DNA from: Ustulina deusta
Lineage: Eukaryota; Ascomycota; Sordariomycetes; Xylariales; Xylariaceae
NCBI GenBank assembly: GCA_023159155.1
Contig: JAJNNX010000008.1
Coordinates: 806,001-870,000 of the forward strand
Direction of reading: 5' to 3'
Length of the DNA: 64,000 nucleotides
Position numbers and translations under genes: made by a program. This document shows, one piece after another, positions 1 through 11,420 of this stretch (its first letter is position 1; every line of letters begins with the position of its first letter). The notes under the pieces are model-generated. The model was not told where the DNA came from. It saw only the letters and a program-made list of their open reading frames with translations, and did no database searches.

Positions 1-1144
1 CGATGCTGAGAACTCAGCTGCGGGAACTCTGATTTGTGTCAGTAACACTTTGATACAGATGTATATACTTTCGGGACTTGTTGGTATTACTTACTGTAGC
101 CGGTGATTTTCGTGTGGCTATTTAGAATCAGGCTTGAAACAGGCGAGGGAATTGTAACTTTTCTGTATTAGCTGTTGATGATGGTTGCAGTAGGTTGGCC
201 TGGTGGGCAAATAATTAGAACGGGAGCGAAATCGAGTCAACGCCAGTAAGTGGGCTAACTAGCTGATGACCAACGGTAATAATAAATAAAGAAGATGGAA
301 GGGGAGGGGGGGGAGGACCTGAAAAACAGGCAGAGGATGATGTAGTGACTTAAGTAGATCAAGTCTCCATCTGGTTCAATGCTCTGCTACATAGCTTCTG
401 GGAAATAAGTGAATGTAGCAAACAAGGACAGAAACAGTTTAGCCAAACAGGTCAGAAAGCCAAGAGTGAGCAATTCCAAAGAGTGAATGCATAAAAGTGA
501 GACCAAAAAGTGAATGGATAGAGGTGTAAATGGAATCCTTACCGAAGTACCACACGTTTGTAGTTGTTTGTGTGGAGGGAAGTTTCACATGAACAGTGAA
601 AGGCCATGGGATAACATTAGGGAAGGACATAGAATGAGGCTGAGGGGATGATTACCTTTCTCCACAGATTCTACGACCCAGATCGTCCGGTGAACCAAGA
701 ATACTTTGTACCTAGGTACATGCTTGGAACAGTCATTCTTAGGCTTTATATTTGTATCGTACTCTACGACATCCCAGTTTTTCTCTCATTCCTGTCTTTG
801 CTATATTTCTGTCTAAATAGAAAAAATTCCGTAAGAGAGTGATTTAGTATAGTTGTATAGTGAGCATCATTGATGTCAAGTTGGCCAGCTCCAATAAGCC
901 TTGACATCTAAGCAGTGAATTCAAATAATTCAGAAAGTTCAAATATGTTTTCTAAATCATTTTCATGATATACCCTACTTGTTGCTTGCAGGTGAGAGCA
1001 AGGAGAAACCATAACCTCATCTAGAACTACCTATCGTTACATCTGTCTCGAACTAGCCCAGTTCCATTTCCATGTAGTTTAGTCCTAAGCCCCCTTGAGA
1101 AAGGAAGACATGACTAGGTCACAGCTCCCCCAATCCAGACCCTT
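1..1144. other. left-edge intergenic DNA, no gene recognised
   Basis: No reading frame here resembles a known protein; the open stretches at 439-630 (-) and 648-842 (+) are short and without recognisable domains. A G-rich run lies near 300-316 and one copy of the palindrome TACCTAGGTA at 709-718. The part nearest 1144 is probably the 3' untranslated region of the small minus-strand membrane-protein gene that follows. Confidence 0.5.
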
Positions 1145-1518
1145 CTACGGTAGCGGTTCGTATGTGTTATGTGCCTCTCGGTTTGAAAACAAGAAGTAGA
1201 TGAACATGCCAACAATTGGGAATAGGAAAACGACAAGGCACCAAAGCAGTTTGCTGGTGACAGGACGGTTGGACTTCAGGACCTCAACTGTTATTGTCAT
1301 TAGTATAGATCCAGTGTGGTATGGGGATACAACAGTCTGGACGCACCAAAGACAATCAGATCTAAAACTAGGACAATAAAGCCGGCGATGCCGCCTCCAG
1401 CTCCATAGTGCCATGGGGGAGTGCTGGTTGTCGTGATGGCTTCGTCGGCAAGGGGGGCGGCGAAGGCCCAGGCAGCCAGACAGAGCTGCAGGAGGAGATA
1501 GCAGACGTTATGAAGCAT
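1145..1518 (-). CDS. small membrane protein with PLDc_N (phospholipase D-nuclease N-terminal) domain
   Basis: Two exons, 1288-1346 being the intron: exon 1 is 1347-1518 and exon 2 is 1145-1287 (donor GTGCGT, branch-like CTAATGAC, acceptor AACAG). The spliced product is 104 aa. It starts with a hydrophobic signal-like segment (about residues 5-24, ending AFAAP), then a glycine-rich first membrane span (GAGGGIAGFIVLVLDLIVF) joined across the intron to VEVLKSNRP and a second span (LLWCLVVFLFPIVGMFIYFLF). This two-helix layout with a polar NRP loop and a P-x-x-G-x-x-x-Y-F motif matches the PLDc_N family, which lacks the HKD nuclease motif. The role of stand-alone fungal members is unknown. ATG at 1518 is preferred over the in-frame one at 1545 because it places the signal segment at the N-terminus. 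It diverges from the methyltransferase gene at 2252. Confidence 0.72.
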
Positions 1519-2251
1519 TGTTGAGTTGGATTCGCCGGTTTGCAACTGGAGAAGACTGTATGGTAAACTCGTGGACGATGAGTTGGGGAATTCCGGGTCA
1601 AGGCTTCGTTCAAGAGAAGAATGTGAGAGAATAAGAAGTGTTGTTGCAGCAGTGAATTACCGGTAAGCTGACTGTTTTCAGCTCGGGGTGATGATGTCAT
1701 TGATCGATGGCTGAGTTAGAGGTAGCTTATGCTTTTGTCTGCACAGGTACATAGGTACTTACATGAAACGCACCCCATTTCTGTACCCGTGCCCCACTCA
1801 TCGACAAACGGCGGGCACGGACCATTTGAGACCCAGGTCCTAAAACAAGGATGAAACTGGAGAAAATATGTCCCAACTTCAGAAACATTGTATATGTAAT
1901 ATCAATTATTCTAGGTACCGAGCTTATTGGCGTGAATGCATTTAGGATGGTCACTCTTAGGGTTCTTCTACCGCCCGCCAACCCGTACCCTAGAAAAACA
2001 TATGGCCATTCTGTGTTCCTGCTGGTGCACGGCATCTATGATTGACGACCCAAGATGGTAAGTGGGAGTGGGAGTGGGAGACGCATGATCGAGCTAGACC
2101 CGAGTGAAACCGCGACCGGATTAGTGATAAACACGTCGCGTCACGACATGAACTCTATTCAGTCGCTTCCCCCTCACTTTTACACCGAAAAGAGGCCTCC
2201 ACCGTTGCCAGAAACACTTGTCGAGGATAGAGAAACACCATCGCTGCAGCC
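1519..2251. promoter_or_regulatory. divergent intergenic region between PLDc_N gene (-) and methyltransferase (+)
   Basis: The two flanking genes are transcribed away from each other, so both promoters should lie in this 733-bp stretch. I see no protein-like frame. Several TAGGTA/GTACC words occur near 1745-1765 and 1910-1920. No specific factor site can be named from the sequence. Confidence 0.45.
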
Positions 2252-3343
2252 ATGGAGACACATCCAGGCGATAAACACGAGATACCCGACTATGAAGCAC
2301 ACGAATCGGCGACGTCATTAAAGGAGCGGATCAAGAAACATTACGAGATTGCGTCCGACTACTATTATTCTCTCTGGTACGAGACCCTTGTGATGATGCG
2401 CGTCCTATCGCTTCCGAACCTTGTCGCTGAGATGCCGCTGTAGGGGCCAGCATATTCACCATGGTTATTTCAAATCGCCCACAGAGACCAAAGAGGAGGC
2501 CCAGGTCAACCTCATCAAGTACCTCCTGGAAATATCCAATCTCCCCCAAGGGGCCAATGTCCTCGATGTCGGGTGCGGTATCGGCGGCACCTCGCGCTAT
2601 CTGGCTAAAGAACACGCATGCAGTGTGACGGGCATCACCATCAGCGGACGCCAGGTTGAGATCGCAAAGAAACTAACCCTGGCCGAGACCTCGACCAACA
2701 GCGCCAGCAAGTCCGCAGACGGCGCGGATGCGTATTCGTCGGGAGGCAATTGCCGCTTCGTCGAGCTTGACGCGGAGAAGATGCTAGAATACTTCTCCGC
2801 CGACGGCAAGCCTGCCGCGCGATTCGACGCCGTCTGGATCTCCGAAGCCCTGTCCCACTTCCCCGATAAACCCCTTTTTTTCCGCTCCGTGTCTGAATTG
2901 CTGGTACCTGGCAAGTCCTCGCGTCTTGTGATTGCCGACTGGTTCAAGGCGCCGAAGCTTTCACCGGAGCAGGAAAAGGAGGATATCCAGCCGATCGAAG
3001 ATGGGATGCTACTTCCGCGACTCTGCACTGCTGACGAGTATGTCGAGATGGCGCGGAATGCGGGTCTCCAAGTCCGCCAGAGCCCGATTGACATCAGTAG
3101 TGAGGTCGCTAAGACTTGGTGCGTAGCTTTGCCCTTTTGGGGGCTACCCTGCTTTCTGGTCCGCAGTTGCTGATTGTAATTAGGGATATTTCTTGGGGAT
3201 TGGTCTCGTCGCCGTCACTTTGGCTGTTTGCTATTTCTCAGGGACGAGACGGGCTTGCGTTTCTCCAGGCATTCCGCGCAATGCGGCGAGGTTATGCCAA
3301 TGGCACTTTTCGATATGCCATCATGTGCTTCGAGAAACCGTAG
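2252..3343 (+). CDS. SAM-dependent class I methyltransferase (tocopherol/sterol methyltransferase-like)
   Basis: Three exons: 2252-2376, 2444-3118 and 3184-3343, giving 319 aa; introns of 67 and 65 nt have GTACGA..GTAG and GTGCGT..TTAG ends and keep frame. The SAM-binding motif I VLDVGCGIGG is at about residues 81-90, followed by the acidic strand GITISGRQVEIA and a later motif with SEALSHFPDK and VIADWF. An upstream HYEIASDYYYSLWGQHIHHGYF segment is typical of the gamma-tocopherol/sterol C-methyltransferase group, so a small-molecule methyltransferase is inferred; the acceptor substrate cannot be read from sequence. There is no membrane segment or signal peptide. The residues around 95-120 contain a Ser/Ala-rich insertion (NSASKSADGADAYSSGGN). 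Length fits the family. Confidence 0.85.
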
Positions 3344-4162
3344 TGATCACGTTTCTCATATCCAATAAGCTATCTCGTGGACTAAGTCGATTCCAAACGC
3401 TTTTCTCTGATACCGATATAGAACAAACGGATGCGACTTAAACTATTAATAACACATTCATATTCATCCTTACTCTTGTCACAGCTTCTTTTATAATCAG
3501 CCTACTTCAGGACCAAGTTATTCATATTCATTTTAGCTAGGGGCTCCTTTCGTTCTCGTAGACTATAGTGTACGGCTTGCTCCTGGAACTTTCGAGAAGT
3601 AGGTGTCGCTGCCTACCTAGTCTTGTGTGAGGGACATGCGGAGCAGTTGATTGTCTATGATGTGGTATAAGAGATTTGTGATGGTATTGGCTTTTGTGCC
3701 CCCCCCCTTCCCCCCTAAGGGGTCTATCGATCTACGCTATCGAATGACCTCTAGCAGATTTTTAGGTACTTAAATGGCATCTTTCCTATACGCTTAAAAC
3801 TCCCGCTTATTGTAATTAGTTACATTACTAATTCTCAACCCATAATTATTCGTCTGGGCCGCAACATGTAGGCTAGAGCACCAAGAAATTCATGCAGCCT
3901 GATAGCGCTACCTGAATATCCTATTACCCAAAATCATATTTTCTGGGTGTCCTTGGCTTGCTGACAGTTCGTAGCATCTCCCTGTGCTAATTTCGGAACT
4001 CCATATAGATAGTCGATTGCCGCAAACACCGGGGGAAATGGCCTAGGATAAATGAAAGACGGTATCTATTCAACAAAGAGTCCAACCCGAATTAAAGGTA
4101 TTATCTCGTAAGAAAGTAGACAATAAAGCTTCTTAGTTTAGACAATTGAAAGCTCGCGTCGC
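3344..4162. other. intergenic DNA, AT-rich, no gene seen
   Basis: Downstream of the methyltransferase and upstream of the kinase-like relic. It is AT-rich with many stops in all frames and a short poly-C run near 3697-3706. No protein-like frame, tRNA or repeat family was recognised. Confidence 0.5.
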
Positions 4163-5603
4163 ATGCTGTCGCCGAAAAGTGTCATTGATGAGATCACCAA
4201 ATTCTTTTGTCCCGACCGACGACACCAGTTCGTAAAGCTGGCTGGTGAGAGCGGCTCGGGTATTGCTCTGCGCTTCCGAGGAGGCGGGATCTGATGAATT
4301 TCCTTACTTCATCGTCAAGACTGTAGCACTGAGTGACAACAAAGAGAACGCTACCGAAATAAAATGGTTATCAGTGCGTTTTACAGCCAACATATCCAAA
4401 CGGAATGTGCTGACGGTAGGGAGTAGATGTTAAAATGGGCAGAACGTGGCGTAACACCCGTAGAGCTTGATCTAGATCCGTTCGCAAATCCGCGACAAGA
4501 AGGCAATCGCTCTATTTTGTTTAAATGGCCGTATTTGATCATCGAATATATAGGTAATGACACGCTCAGCGCTTTGGTATACAAATGTAAAGCTGCTAAA
4601 CTGAAGCGTCTCTCGAATCGCGTCCTATGGGCTACTTTCTTGTGCCGTAAGTCAGCCTAGGTCAAATATACCCGATGTGAGGAATGGGACTGCATCTTGT
4701 AGCCCTGGCTGATCTTTTGTAAAGTTGCCAGAGCATATTATGTGGCGATGGCCATTCCGCCTCCCCGATACCGAATCCCAGGACCCCGGAGGACAAGGGG
4801 CATGAGATGCTGCCTGAGAATGCCAGCGACCAGCAGGATAGAAACTTGATACACACTGATATGAATTTGAGCAACTAGACGTCCGTTCCTTGTTCGTCGG
4901 CTCCTGGAAGATGGTGTGACAAAACCGTGGTATACGTATACATGACTGTGACTAGCGAATCTACTTAAACCCAGTGGTGTTTAGTAATGCCGTCAGCCAC
5001 TTGTCCTATCGGAGCCATAACCTGCTACCGAGCATGACTTCGTACCCATCCTGAAGCTTATCGACTTCGGGGGTGCGAGGGAGGTCGCAGAGCCGGAGGC
5101 CCGTCCCACGGTAACATCATACGACTATAAATGAATTAAAGGTCGCCGCCCGAAGCAAGGGAGACTTGGACAAGCTTCGCAACACCGGCAAACCTCCAGA
5201 GTAAGTGACATACTACTAACTAGGGCAATGTCTTGGGACCGGCACGCCCGATTTTGGATTTTTACGCATAACGATGGACGAGAGAAACTCCGTAGTAATT
5301 ATAGCTACTGGCATGAACATCCCCGCGATCGGAGCTGTGTGTATTTACCTATTTTCCCATCCTGTGGTTCAGTTCTCGTCTATATCCGCGTCTAAGTTTC
5401 CTCATTACAATGCTAACTATCCCCTCCCAACATCCCCGGGCTCCAAACTACAGGCCATAGGTCATCTCCTCAATGAAGACGATAACAATCCTAGGCCCGG
5501 AATAGTGCGTGGGCTGATGCTTGGACTCCGCAAAGAGATGGCCCGGGCAGCAGTTCCCATGATCGCATCGACTCGGTCTCTTAGAGTATTATATCTCCGG
5601 TAA
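4163..5603 (+). pseudogene. degraded protein-kinase-like gene
   Basis: Kinase landmarks occur in the right order but in different frames. From ATG 4163 a glycine-loop-like segment FVKLAGESGSGIALRF runs into TGA at 4292. The next frame holds SDEFPYFIVKTVAL, with the VxK-type lysine. A further frame shift near 4420 gives LKWAERGVTP and WPYLIIEYIGNDTLSALV up to a GTAAGT intron-like donor near 4648. A third frame has LIHTDMNLSN at about 4846-4875, equivalent to the catalytic HxDxxxxN loop, ended by a stop. Another frame has VPILKLIDFGGAREV near 5045-5085, with DFG at 5063-5071. GMNIPAIGAV near 5309-5338 resembles the following helix of this fungal kinase-like family. At least three frame changes and several stops make it non-functional; the 3' boundary is approximate. 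Confidence 0.75.
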
Positions 5604-5614
5604 AAAAAGCCAAA

Positions 5615-5878
5615 TTGATACAAACACTCATATTCAATAACGATGTGGCCATCGTTCTCAGCCCGGGCTTTTTGGTTCACGAGGGAAGCTTGGAGTATGA
5701 TATTTCAATGCTTAGCAAAGGATCAAGCCTAGAGGAGGCTGGGATTTCGATGGTGAGTCTTGTTGCAGAACCAGTGGAAACAGGAGACAATCCAGGTAAT
5801 CCTATGGGGTTTGACTCAGACAGCTCGGAAAGTTCGAATAAAAAGCCCCGCATCCAATCCAATTATATTATTACCTAG
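5615..5878 (+). other. short open frame, possible tail of the kinase-like relic
   Basis: An 87-codon open stretch follows the kinase remnant. It contains an acidic Ser/Asp-rich tail (GFDSDSSESSNKKPRI) but no domain I recognise and no ATG with clear context at its beginning. It could be the last exon of the degraded gene or chance. TACCTAGGTA sits across its stop codon at 5872-5881. Confidence 0.2.
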
Positions 5879-6483
5879 GTAGTTGATGTTGAAAACATAT
5901 AATTATTGCTTTGAGGATAGTTCTACGTTTTGGTAACTCTCGTACAAGATAAACCTTTGCTTGATTATCCAATACCAACTCTCTAAATGACAGGAATAGT
6001 GCAAATACCATACAATAGAAATGACAATAATCAGCACAACTAGTATATAATATTGAGTATAAATGAGATAATACTAACTTAAAAACAGTCGTCACAGGCG
6101 TAAAAAAGACACCTGGAATAAAAAGGATGTTGTGTGAAGAAAAATAAATAAAATCGTTTAATTAGCTAAAGTTCTTTTCTAAGGGGTTTATTTTTATTTA
6201 TTTATTTTTACCATTTCTTCTTCTCATTCAGCGGTTAAGTAAAGTTAAGGGCAGTCACCTAAAAGTTAAACAGAGCACTAGCAATTACAGCAAGCAGGCA
6301 TCCAGGAAAAGGTAGAACCGGTCAGGACGGCCGCACCACTACAATAATCAGTAGATAATCTTTTACCGAATGTTTAATATTGGGATGTTGTATATATACT
6401 CCTCTCGCAGCCAGTTGATCATAGCAGCTATGCGATGGCAAGACTAATCCAAGCTACCGTCTCCTTCCGACCTCCTATTCGGC
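5879..6483. repeat. AT-rich intergenic DNA with imperfect inverted repeat
   Basis: Around 6137-6152 the sequence GAAAAATAAATAAAA is mirrored by TTTATTTATTTTT near 6195-6211, so a hairpin of about 12 A/T pairs could form. No gene is visible. It could be a chance product of composition, a small decayed element, or part of the 3' region of the dehydrogenase gene that ends at 6484. Confidence 0.3.
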
Positions 6484-7831
6484 TTACCGGGCACCCGTGT
6501 TCAGCGGGCTCTTGGGGTCAAAGACATCGCTCGTGATGAGGTCCGGGTATTTCACGTCTCCTTGCTTCAGTGCCTCGTCCATGACTTCCATTATCACGAT
6601 ACTTTCGGAGAGGGGCAGGGTCGCGCTCTCCTTCTTGCCGTCCCGCAGACACCTGGCGACCTCGTCGGCTTCCCAGAACATGCCCATGCCGAAACGGCGC
6701 TCTCTGTCGATGGGGATGGGGCAGTCGACGACCTCGACCTGACCGTCGCCGTCCTTCTTGACGATCGTATATTGCGTGGGCCGGTACGCGGGGCCCATGA
6801 CCTGGATCTCGCCGAGAGTGCCCTGGATCTTGATGGCGGGTCCGCCGCTGTTCTTTCCATCCGTGTTCGTGGCGATGCGCAGCGACGTCAGGGCGATACC
6901 CGTGCTCTTGTGGCCTGGGAATTGAACCATGATGCTCGTTGACTCGTCGGCGCCAGTCTTGTATTGCTGGATCGCGGCCAAGGTCTTGGGTGCCTCCTTC
7001 TCGGCCTCGGGCTGCAGATGGTAGAGAATTTGGAATAGCCATGTTAGAGAGTAGATACCCAAGTCCAGCAACGCACCACCCGCGAGGTCGATGTTGACCA
7101 TGCGGTTCTCGTCGGGGAAGGTCAGAGAGCCGTCCGGACCATCGTTGCCAACGGAGTTATCGGCTATAGTAATGATATCAGTACAGAGTCTAGATGCTTA
7201 TGCTAAAACTCGGTGGAAATGAAGATAGCTCATATCGCGTGAGAGCCACTCACCAATAACTCTGTAAACAGTGCCGATGGCACCCGACTTGACCAACTCT
7301 CTGATCTTAATGCTAAGAGGGAAATGTCGCGTCCACACAGCCTCCATCAAGAAGACATTCTTCGCCTTGGCGGCCTCGACAAGCTTCTTGGCCTGCGACG
7401 CAGTGACGGTGAAAGCCTTCTCGCACAGAACATTCTTGCCAGCCTGCAGGGCCAGCATGGCGTTCTGGAAATGATGGCTGTGGGGGGTGGCGACATAGAC
7501 ACAGTCCACGTCGGGGTCGTTGACAAGCTCATCGTACGAGCCGTAGAGCTTGACGCCTTCAGGCGCTAGGTTCACCTTCTCGAGAAAGCCGGCTGCGCTC
7601 TCCTTGGAGCGCGACGATGCCACGGCCACGACCTTGTGTGCGACATCGCTGACGTCACGGGTCGCGGGGTTGCAGAGGAGATCTCTGACGAACACTGCGG
7701 CGCGGGCTTTGGTGAGCAAGCGTGATCCCCCTCATCATAGTCCATCGTGTCTGTGGCTGTCCGTACTCACTCTGTGCGATGAACCCCGTGGCCAAGATGC
7801 CCCACCGGACGGTATACGGTGATTGCGCCAT
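6484..7831 (-). CDS. Gfo/Idh/MocA NAD(P)-dependent dehydrogenase (D-xylose 1-dehydrogenase / dihydrodiol dehydrogenase type)
   Basis: Three exons: 7771-7831, 7254-7706 and 6484-7163, 397 aa; introns of 64 and 90 nt begin GTGAGT. The N-terminus RWGILATGFIAQ is a Rossmann nucleotide-binding turn. DCVYVATPHSHH and CEKAFT (Lys117) are the family's substrate/cofactor and catalytic-lysine region. FLMEAVWTRHFP and GGALLDLGIY (Asp205, Tyr209) are hallmarks of the dimeric dihydrodiol dehydrogenase / fungal xylose dehydrogenase branch. Expected chemistry is NADP-dependent oxidation of a pyranose sugar at C1 or of a related diol. There is no signal peptide, so it is cytosolic. ATG 7831 is the only start that supplies the Rossmann strand. 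It diverges from the aldo-keto reductase at 9026, but a joint pathway is only a guess. Confidence 0.87.
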
Positions 7832-9025
7832 CGTGAATTGCCTGTATGTGAATGGGTTGCAATTGGGCGCTCAAGAATTCGTAGGTGGTGCAGGTCAGCT
7901 CTTCGGCAGAAAAAAGAGGTCTTGAAGGATTGGATATTGCTGGCTCGATAGTGGTGATATAAGGAGAAGGCGGGGTAGATAGATACTCTCTATATATGGG
8001 TGCTAATTATCCAGGTAACGGTACGCGTAGATAGGTAGCACAATCCCAGAATCCTATTACCCATCTAGACCGCTACTAGCCTGAAGTTCTGAGCTAGAGA
8101 ACACACCACGTATCTGTCTCAAGAGAGCTTACTGTTTAAAGATGACCTAACCCAAGGTTAGGGTTGTATTAATAGCCATGATTAGTAATCCTTCAGTGCT
8201 TTGAAAGGAGCCAAGGCCCGCTGCTCGTTATTGATAACCTACACACAGTTTTAAAAGCTAGGTCTTATGTGTTTGAGGAGTCGGCTTATTTTAGCTTGCA
8301 GTATTTGCGATGAGGGGTTAAAGATGTGAGGTTAGTACTTACAGTAGTATAGGGTACTTATAAGCCCCTCTTAGGGTATCATGATTCATAGGTCAATCAC
8401 GGCCATTGTTATGCCCCTGCAGCAGCTATGCATAAATCAGATTCCCTATCTTGGCATCTCGTGATTTGAGATAGGTATTAAATAGGCAGAGAGTCACGTC
8501 TGTTCATGTTTGGAGTCGAGCGAGCTGATATACCCGGTATCGGCAGCGCTCTATAGCTCCCATGTGTTACGCATGGCACAGCTTTAGGCAGGTATAGTTA
8601 AAATAAGCAAGTCAACACGTTCTGATAGCATTTCAATTTTCGTAGGGGAGTTGGGGAGAACACGGATCTCTGCATTTGGAGGTAGAGTTATGATCTGTTA
8701 ATAAACCCCAAGTATTAAAGGCCGTGATCTCAAACTAAGGGAGGGGTCGATTTGGATAGCGGCAGCTGGGCGGGCGACAGACTTGAAATTCTCGTGGCTG
8801 TAGGTAGCCGTATATATTAGTGTTATGTATATTACTTAATTATAGTAACGCCAATTATTCTGTATACTCTTTAATGCCTTTCACCATTTGGAGCAACCCC
8901 TCCATTGTTGTATGTGGCAATACCTAGCATTGTGCGATGGCTACTCCTCCCGTGGCCAAGATATAGTCGTACTGAGTGAGCTGTTATCGCTTCATACAAC
9001 TGTGAATAGCCCCAACGACGATAAA
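7832..9025. promoter_or_regulatory. divergent intergenic region between dehydrogenase (-) and aldo-keto reductase (+)
   Basis: This 1.2-kb AT-rich stretch must contain the promoters of both flanking genes. TATA-like strings occur near 7990-7997 (on the dehydrogenase side) and near 8811-8830 (on the reductase side). Many TAGGTA words are present near 8011-8036. No protein-like frame was found other than an N-terminal in-frame extension of the reductase from 8888 that looks untranslated. Confidence 0.45.
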
Positions 9026-9961
9026 ATGGCCATGCCGAGACTTTTATACGGCACGGCGTGGAAGAAAGAAGCCACGGGAGACCTGGTCGTCAAGGCATTG
9101 ACAGCGGGATTCCGAGGCGTCGATACAGCCGCTCAACCTCGGCACTACAATGAGGCCCTAGTTGCCGCCGGCATCAGAGAGGTCGTCTCTAAAGGCATTG
9201 TGAAACGTGAAGACCTTTTTGTGCGTCGCATCTTCCTGCTCTGGCCTACGCTAAGCGAGGCGCTAATATTGTCGCAGATCCAGACGAAATTCACGCCTAT
9301 CAGTGGACAGGACCTCCACAATATGCCCTACGATCCAAAGGCGCCCCTGGAGGAACAGGTGCATGCCTCTGTGTCGTCATCGCTTGCGCATTTCACATTT
9401 GACGACTCTGCCGATGCGTATATCGACAGTCTTGTATTGCACTCGCCTCCCTCTCACCACTTCTCGGACCTGCTGAAGGTCTGGAAGGCCATGGAGACCT
9501 ATGTACCACATCGCATCAGGCAACTCGGCATCTCCAATACAGACCTGCACGTCGTTCGTAGACTTTGCACCAGCCCCGATGTTAGCGTCCGTCCGGCAGT
9601 GGTGCAGAATCGCTTCTACCCCGCGACGCGATGGGAGGTCGATCTACGAGCATACTGTCGCATCCAGCACATCACGTTCCAGACGTTCTGGACCTTGACC
9701 GGGAACCCTGAATTACTGCGCAGTGCCCCCGTGAAGAAACTGGCTGAGAGTGCCGCAATCAGCGCACCGGTTGCTCTGTACGCCCTCGTGCTGGGTTTAG
9801 AGGGAACAACCATATTAGATGGTACCCAGAGCGAGGCGCATATGGCCGAGGACCTCAAGGTAAGCGAGATTATAGATAGCTTCGCACAAAGCGAGGATGG
9901 TCGGACTAGCTGGATGGCATGTCTCGATGACTTCAAGACTCTGATCGGAGAATCGGAGTAG
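9026..9961 (+). CDS. aldo-keto reductase family protein
   Basis: Two exons, 9026-9220 and 9278-9961, 292 aa. The 57-nt intron (GTGCGT..GTCGCAG) is a multiple of three and has no stop, so the unspliced frame is also open; splicing restores the family sequence EDLF-IQTKFTP. The catalytic tetrad is visible: Asp33 in GVDTAAQP, Tyr41 in RHYNEAL, Lys69 in QTKFTP and His in DSLVLHSPP. The C-terminal FWTLTGNPELL and ALVLGLEGTTILDGT segments follow the usual barrel order. It should reduce or oxidise small carbonyl compounds with NAD(P)H in the cytosol; substrate unknown. ATG 9026 is chosen because MPRLLYGTAWK begins the barrel; the in-frame extension back to 8888 does not look like this family. Confidence 0.85.
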   Translation: MAMPRLLYGTAWKKEATGDLVVKALTAGFRGVDTAAQPRHYNEALVAAGIREVVSKGIVKREDLFVRRIFLLWPTLSEALILSQIQTKFTPISGQDLHNMPYDPKAPLEEQVHASVSSSLAHFTFDDSADAYIDSLVLHSPPSHHFSDLLKVWKAMETYVPHRIRQLGISNTDLHVVRRLCTSPDVSVRPAVVQNRFYPATRWEVDLRAYCRIQHITFQTFWTLTGNPELLRSAPVKKLAESAAISAPVALYALVLGLEGTTILDGTQSEAHMAEDLKVSEIIDSFAQSEDGRTSWMACLDDFKTLIGESE

Positions 9962-11420
9962 TTATCTTCAGCGCAATTGAGACACGGTGAGATTGAAGGT
10001 CTCACAAACAAGTAATATCATGTGATGGAGAAATTGCTCCATCAAGCTAGAGGTCAATTGCAGTATTCTGCTTACGACCATAGTTTCTCCTTTTTCGTTT
10101 TCTTTTCCTTTCTCTTTTGGTTAATTTTGCTTCATCAGAGACATCCAGATCAGAGGTTCTGAGGGGAGACTGTTTGCATTGTCTTCGAGTAGGTAGGTAG
10201 GGATAAGGAGATTAAAACAAAAACTAGTTACCAGATCTTTCCGGTATTGTTATGTTATATTTAACACACGCCAATAATGATCAACGAGATCCAACTCCAC
10301 AAAAAAAGTTCGCCCCATCAACGCGACATCCACAATGCAGTGAGCGCGCGAACTTAATCGGGTCCCATCGCACATCACTCCAACAAGCATCTTACCCCAG
10401 GGATCGCATTCGGAGCTGCTCGTGGGCATTTGTTTGGACGGTGTTCGGGCATTCCGCTGTAAGCACAGAGGCGTGTCGAGTTTCTAGAACGACACCCGTT
10501 AGCCGAGCTGACAAGACAAGGATCCCGGCGCAACCCACGAGACACTGGGGGGGAAAACCAGTTTAGTCCCGGGCGCCTGGGACAAGAGGTTCTAAGGTGT
10601 GGTTGCGCGACCGCTATCTGAGACGACGCGCGGACAAGCGCCGGCGGCTCAGCGAATAGGAAGGACCGCTACCTGGCTGGTCTGACGGCGCAAGCGAGGA
10701 GTACACTCGACCTCCATTGAGGCCTGGGATTTGGAGCTCTGGTGTTGCCCACCTTGCCTACTAAGCAGCCAGCTATTGCATGTGCAATTTACCATATCAC
10801 ACAGATTTATTTATTTATTGGTCCCTGGACTCCGGTATTGATCTTGTCGCCTAGCCTGGGGGGGAGAAAAATACGCCGGTTGAATATACACCATTTGATC
10901 CTCGGCTCAGGGGGAAGATTCGGGGGGATAGATACACGGGGTGCACCGAATTGCTATTTCGCTTGCGACCCTAGCTATATAATTACCAACCTTATACGAG
11001 GGGAACGCAGGCTGCACGCGCGAGAGACGGAAAACCAACCTTATCTCGACTCCAACGAACCCTGCAACAATACTACCTTGTCTCTCCGTGTCTCCCTACC
11101 TACCTGTAAGGGGCGATACAAGAGAGTGAGATTCTGACGCCTGCCAAAGGTGACACAGTTTCAAAGGCGCCTTCGCAAATTTCTTGCTCGCGCCCGCGCC
11201 GCAGTCAGCCAGCTCGTGCCAGTACACTAAGCGGTGAGGTGTAAGCAACTCGGTGTGAGCATCACATCAACCTACACTACGTGGCCGGTCACGGAATCCT
11301 GTTTCTAAGCGAACTGGTCGCGTGAGACCCGTCCCTCGGGAGCTACACCAGAGAAGCATCCAGGGTTCTAGTTCGTCGTCGGTCCTGCTCGCCACACGAG
11401 AGAGGAAACCGTGCGACACG
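9962..11420. other. intergenic DNA upstream of TRM9, no gene supported
   Basis: This 1.46-kb stretch has two open frames (10252-10566 and 10742-11137) with no recognisable protein features. A T/C-rich tract lies at 10088-10125. The GC content rises towards the TRM9 start. One TACACTAC octamer lies at 11273-11280, about 140 bp before the ATG, probably in the promoter or 5' leader of TRM9. Confidence 0.45.

Noticed and set aside
8888..9025. In-frame N-terminal extension of the aldo-keto reductase
   Set aside because: Family members begin at the PRLLYGTAWK strand, and the extension shows no targeting pattern.
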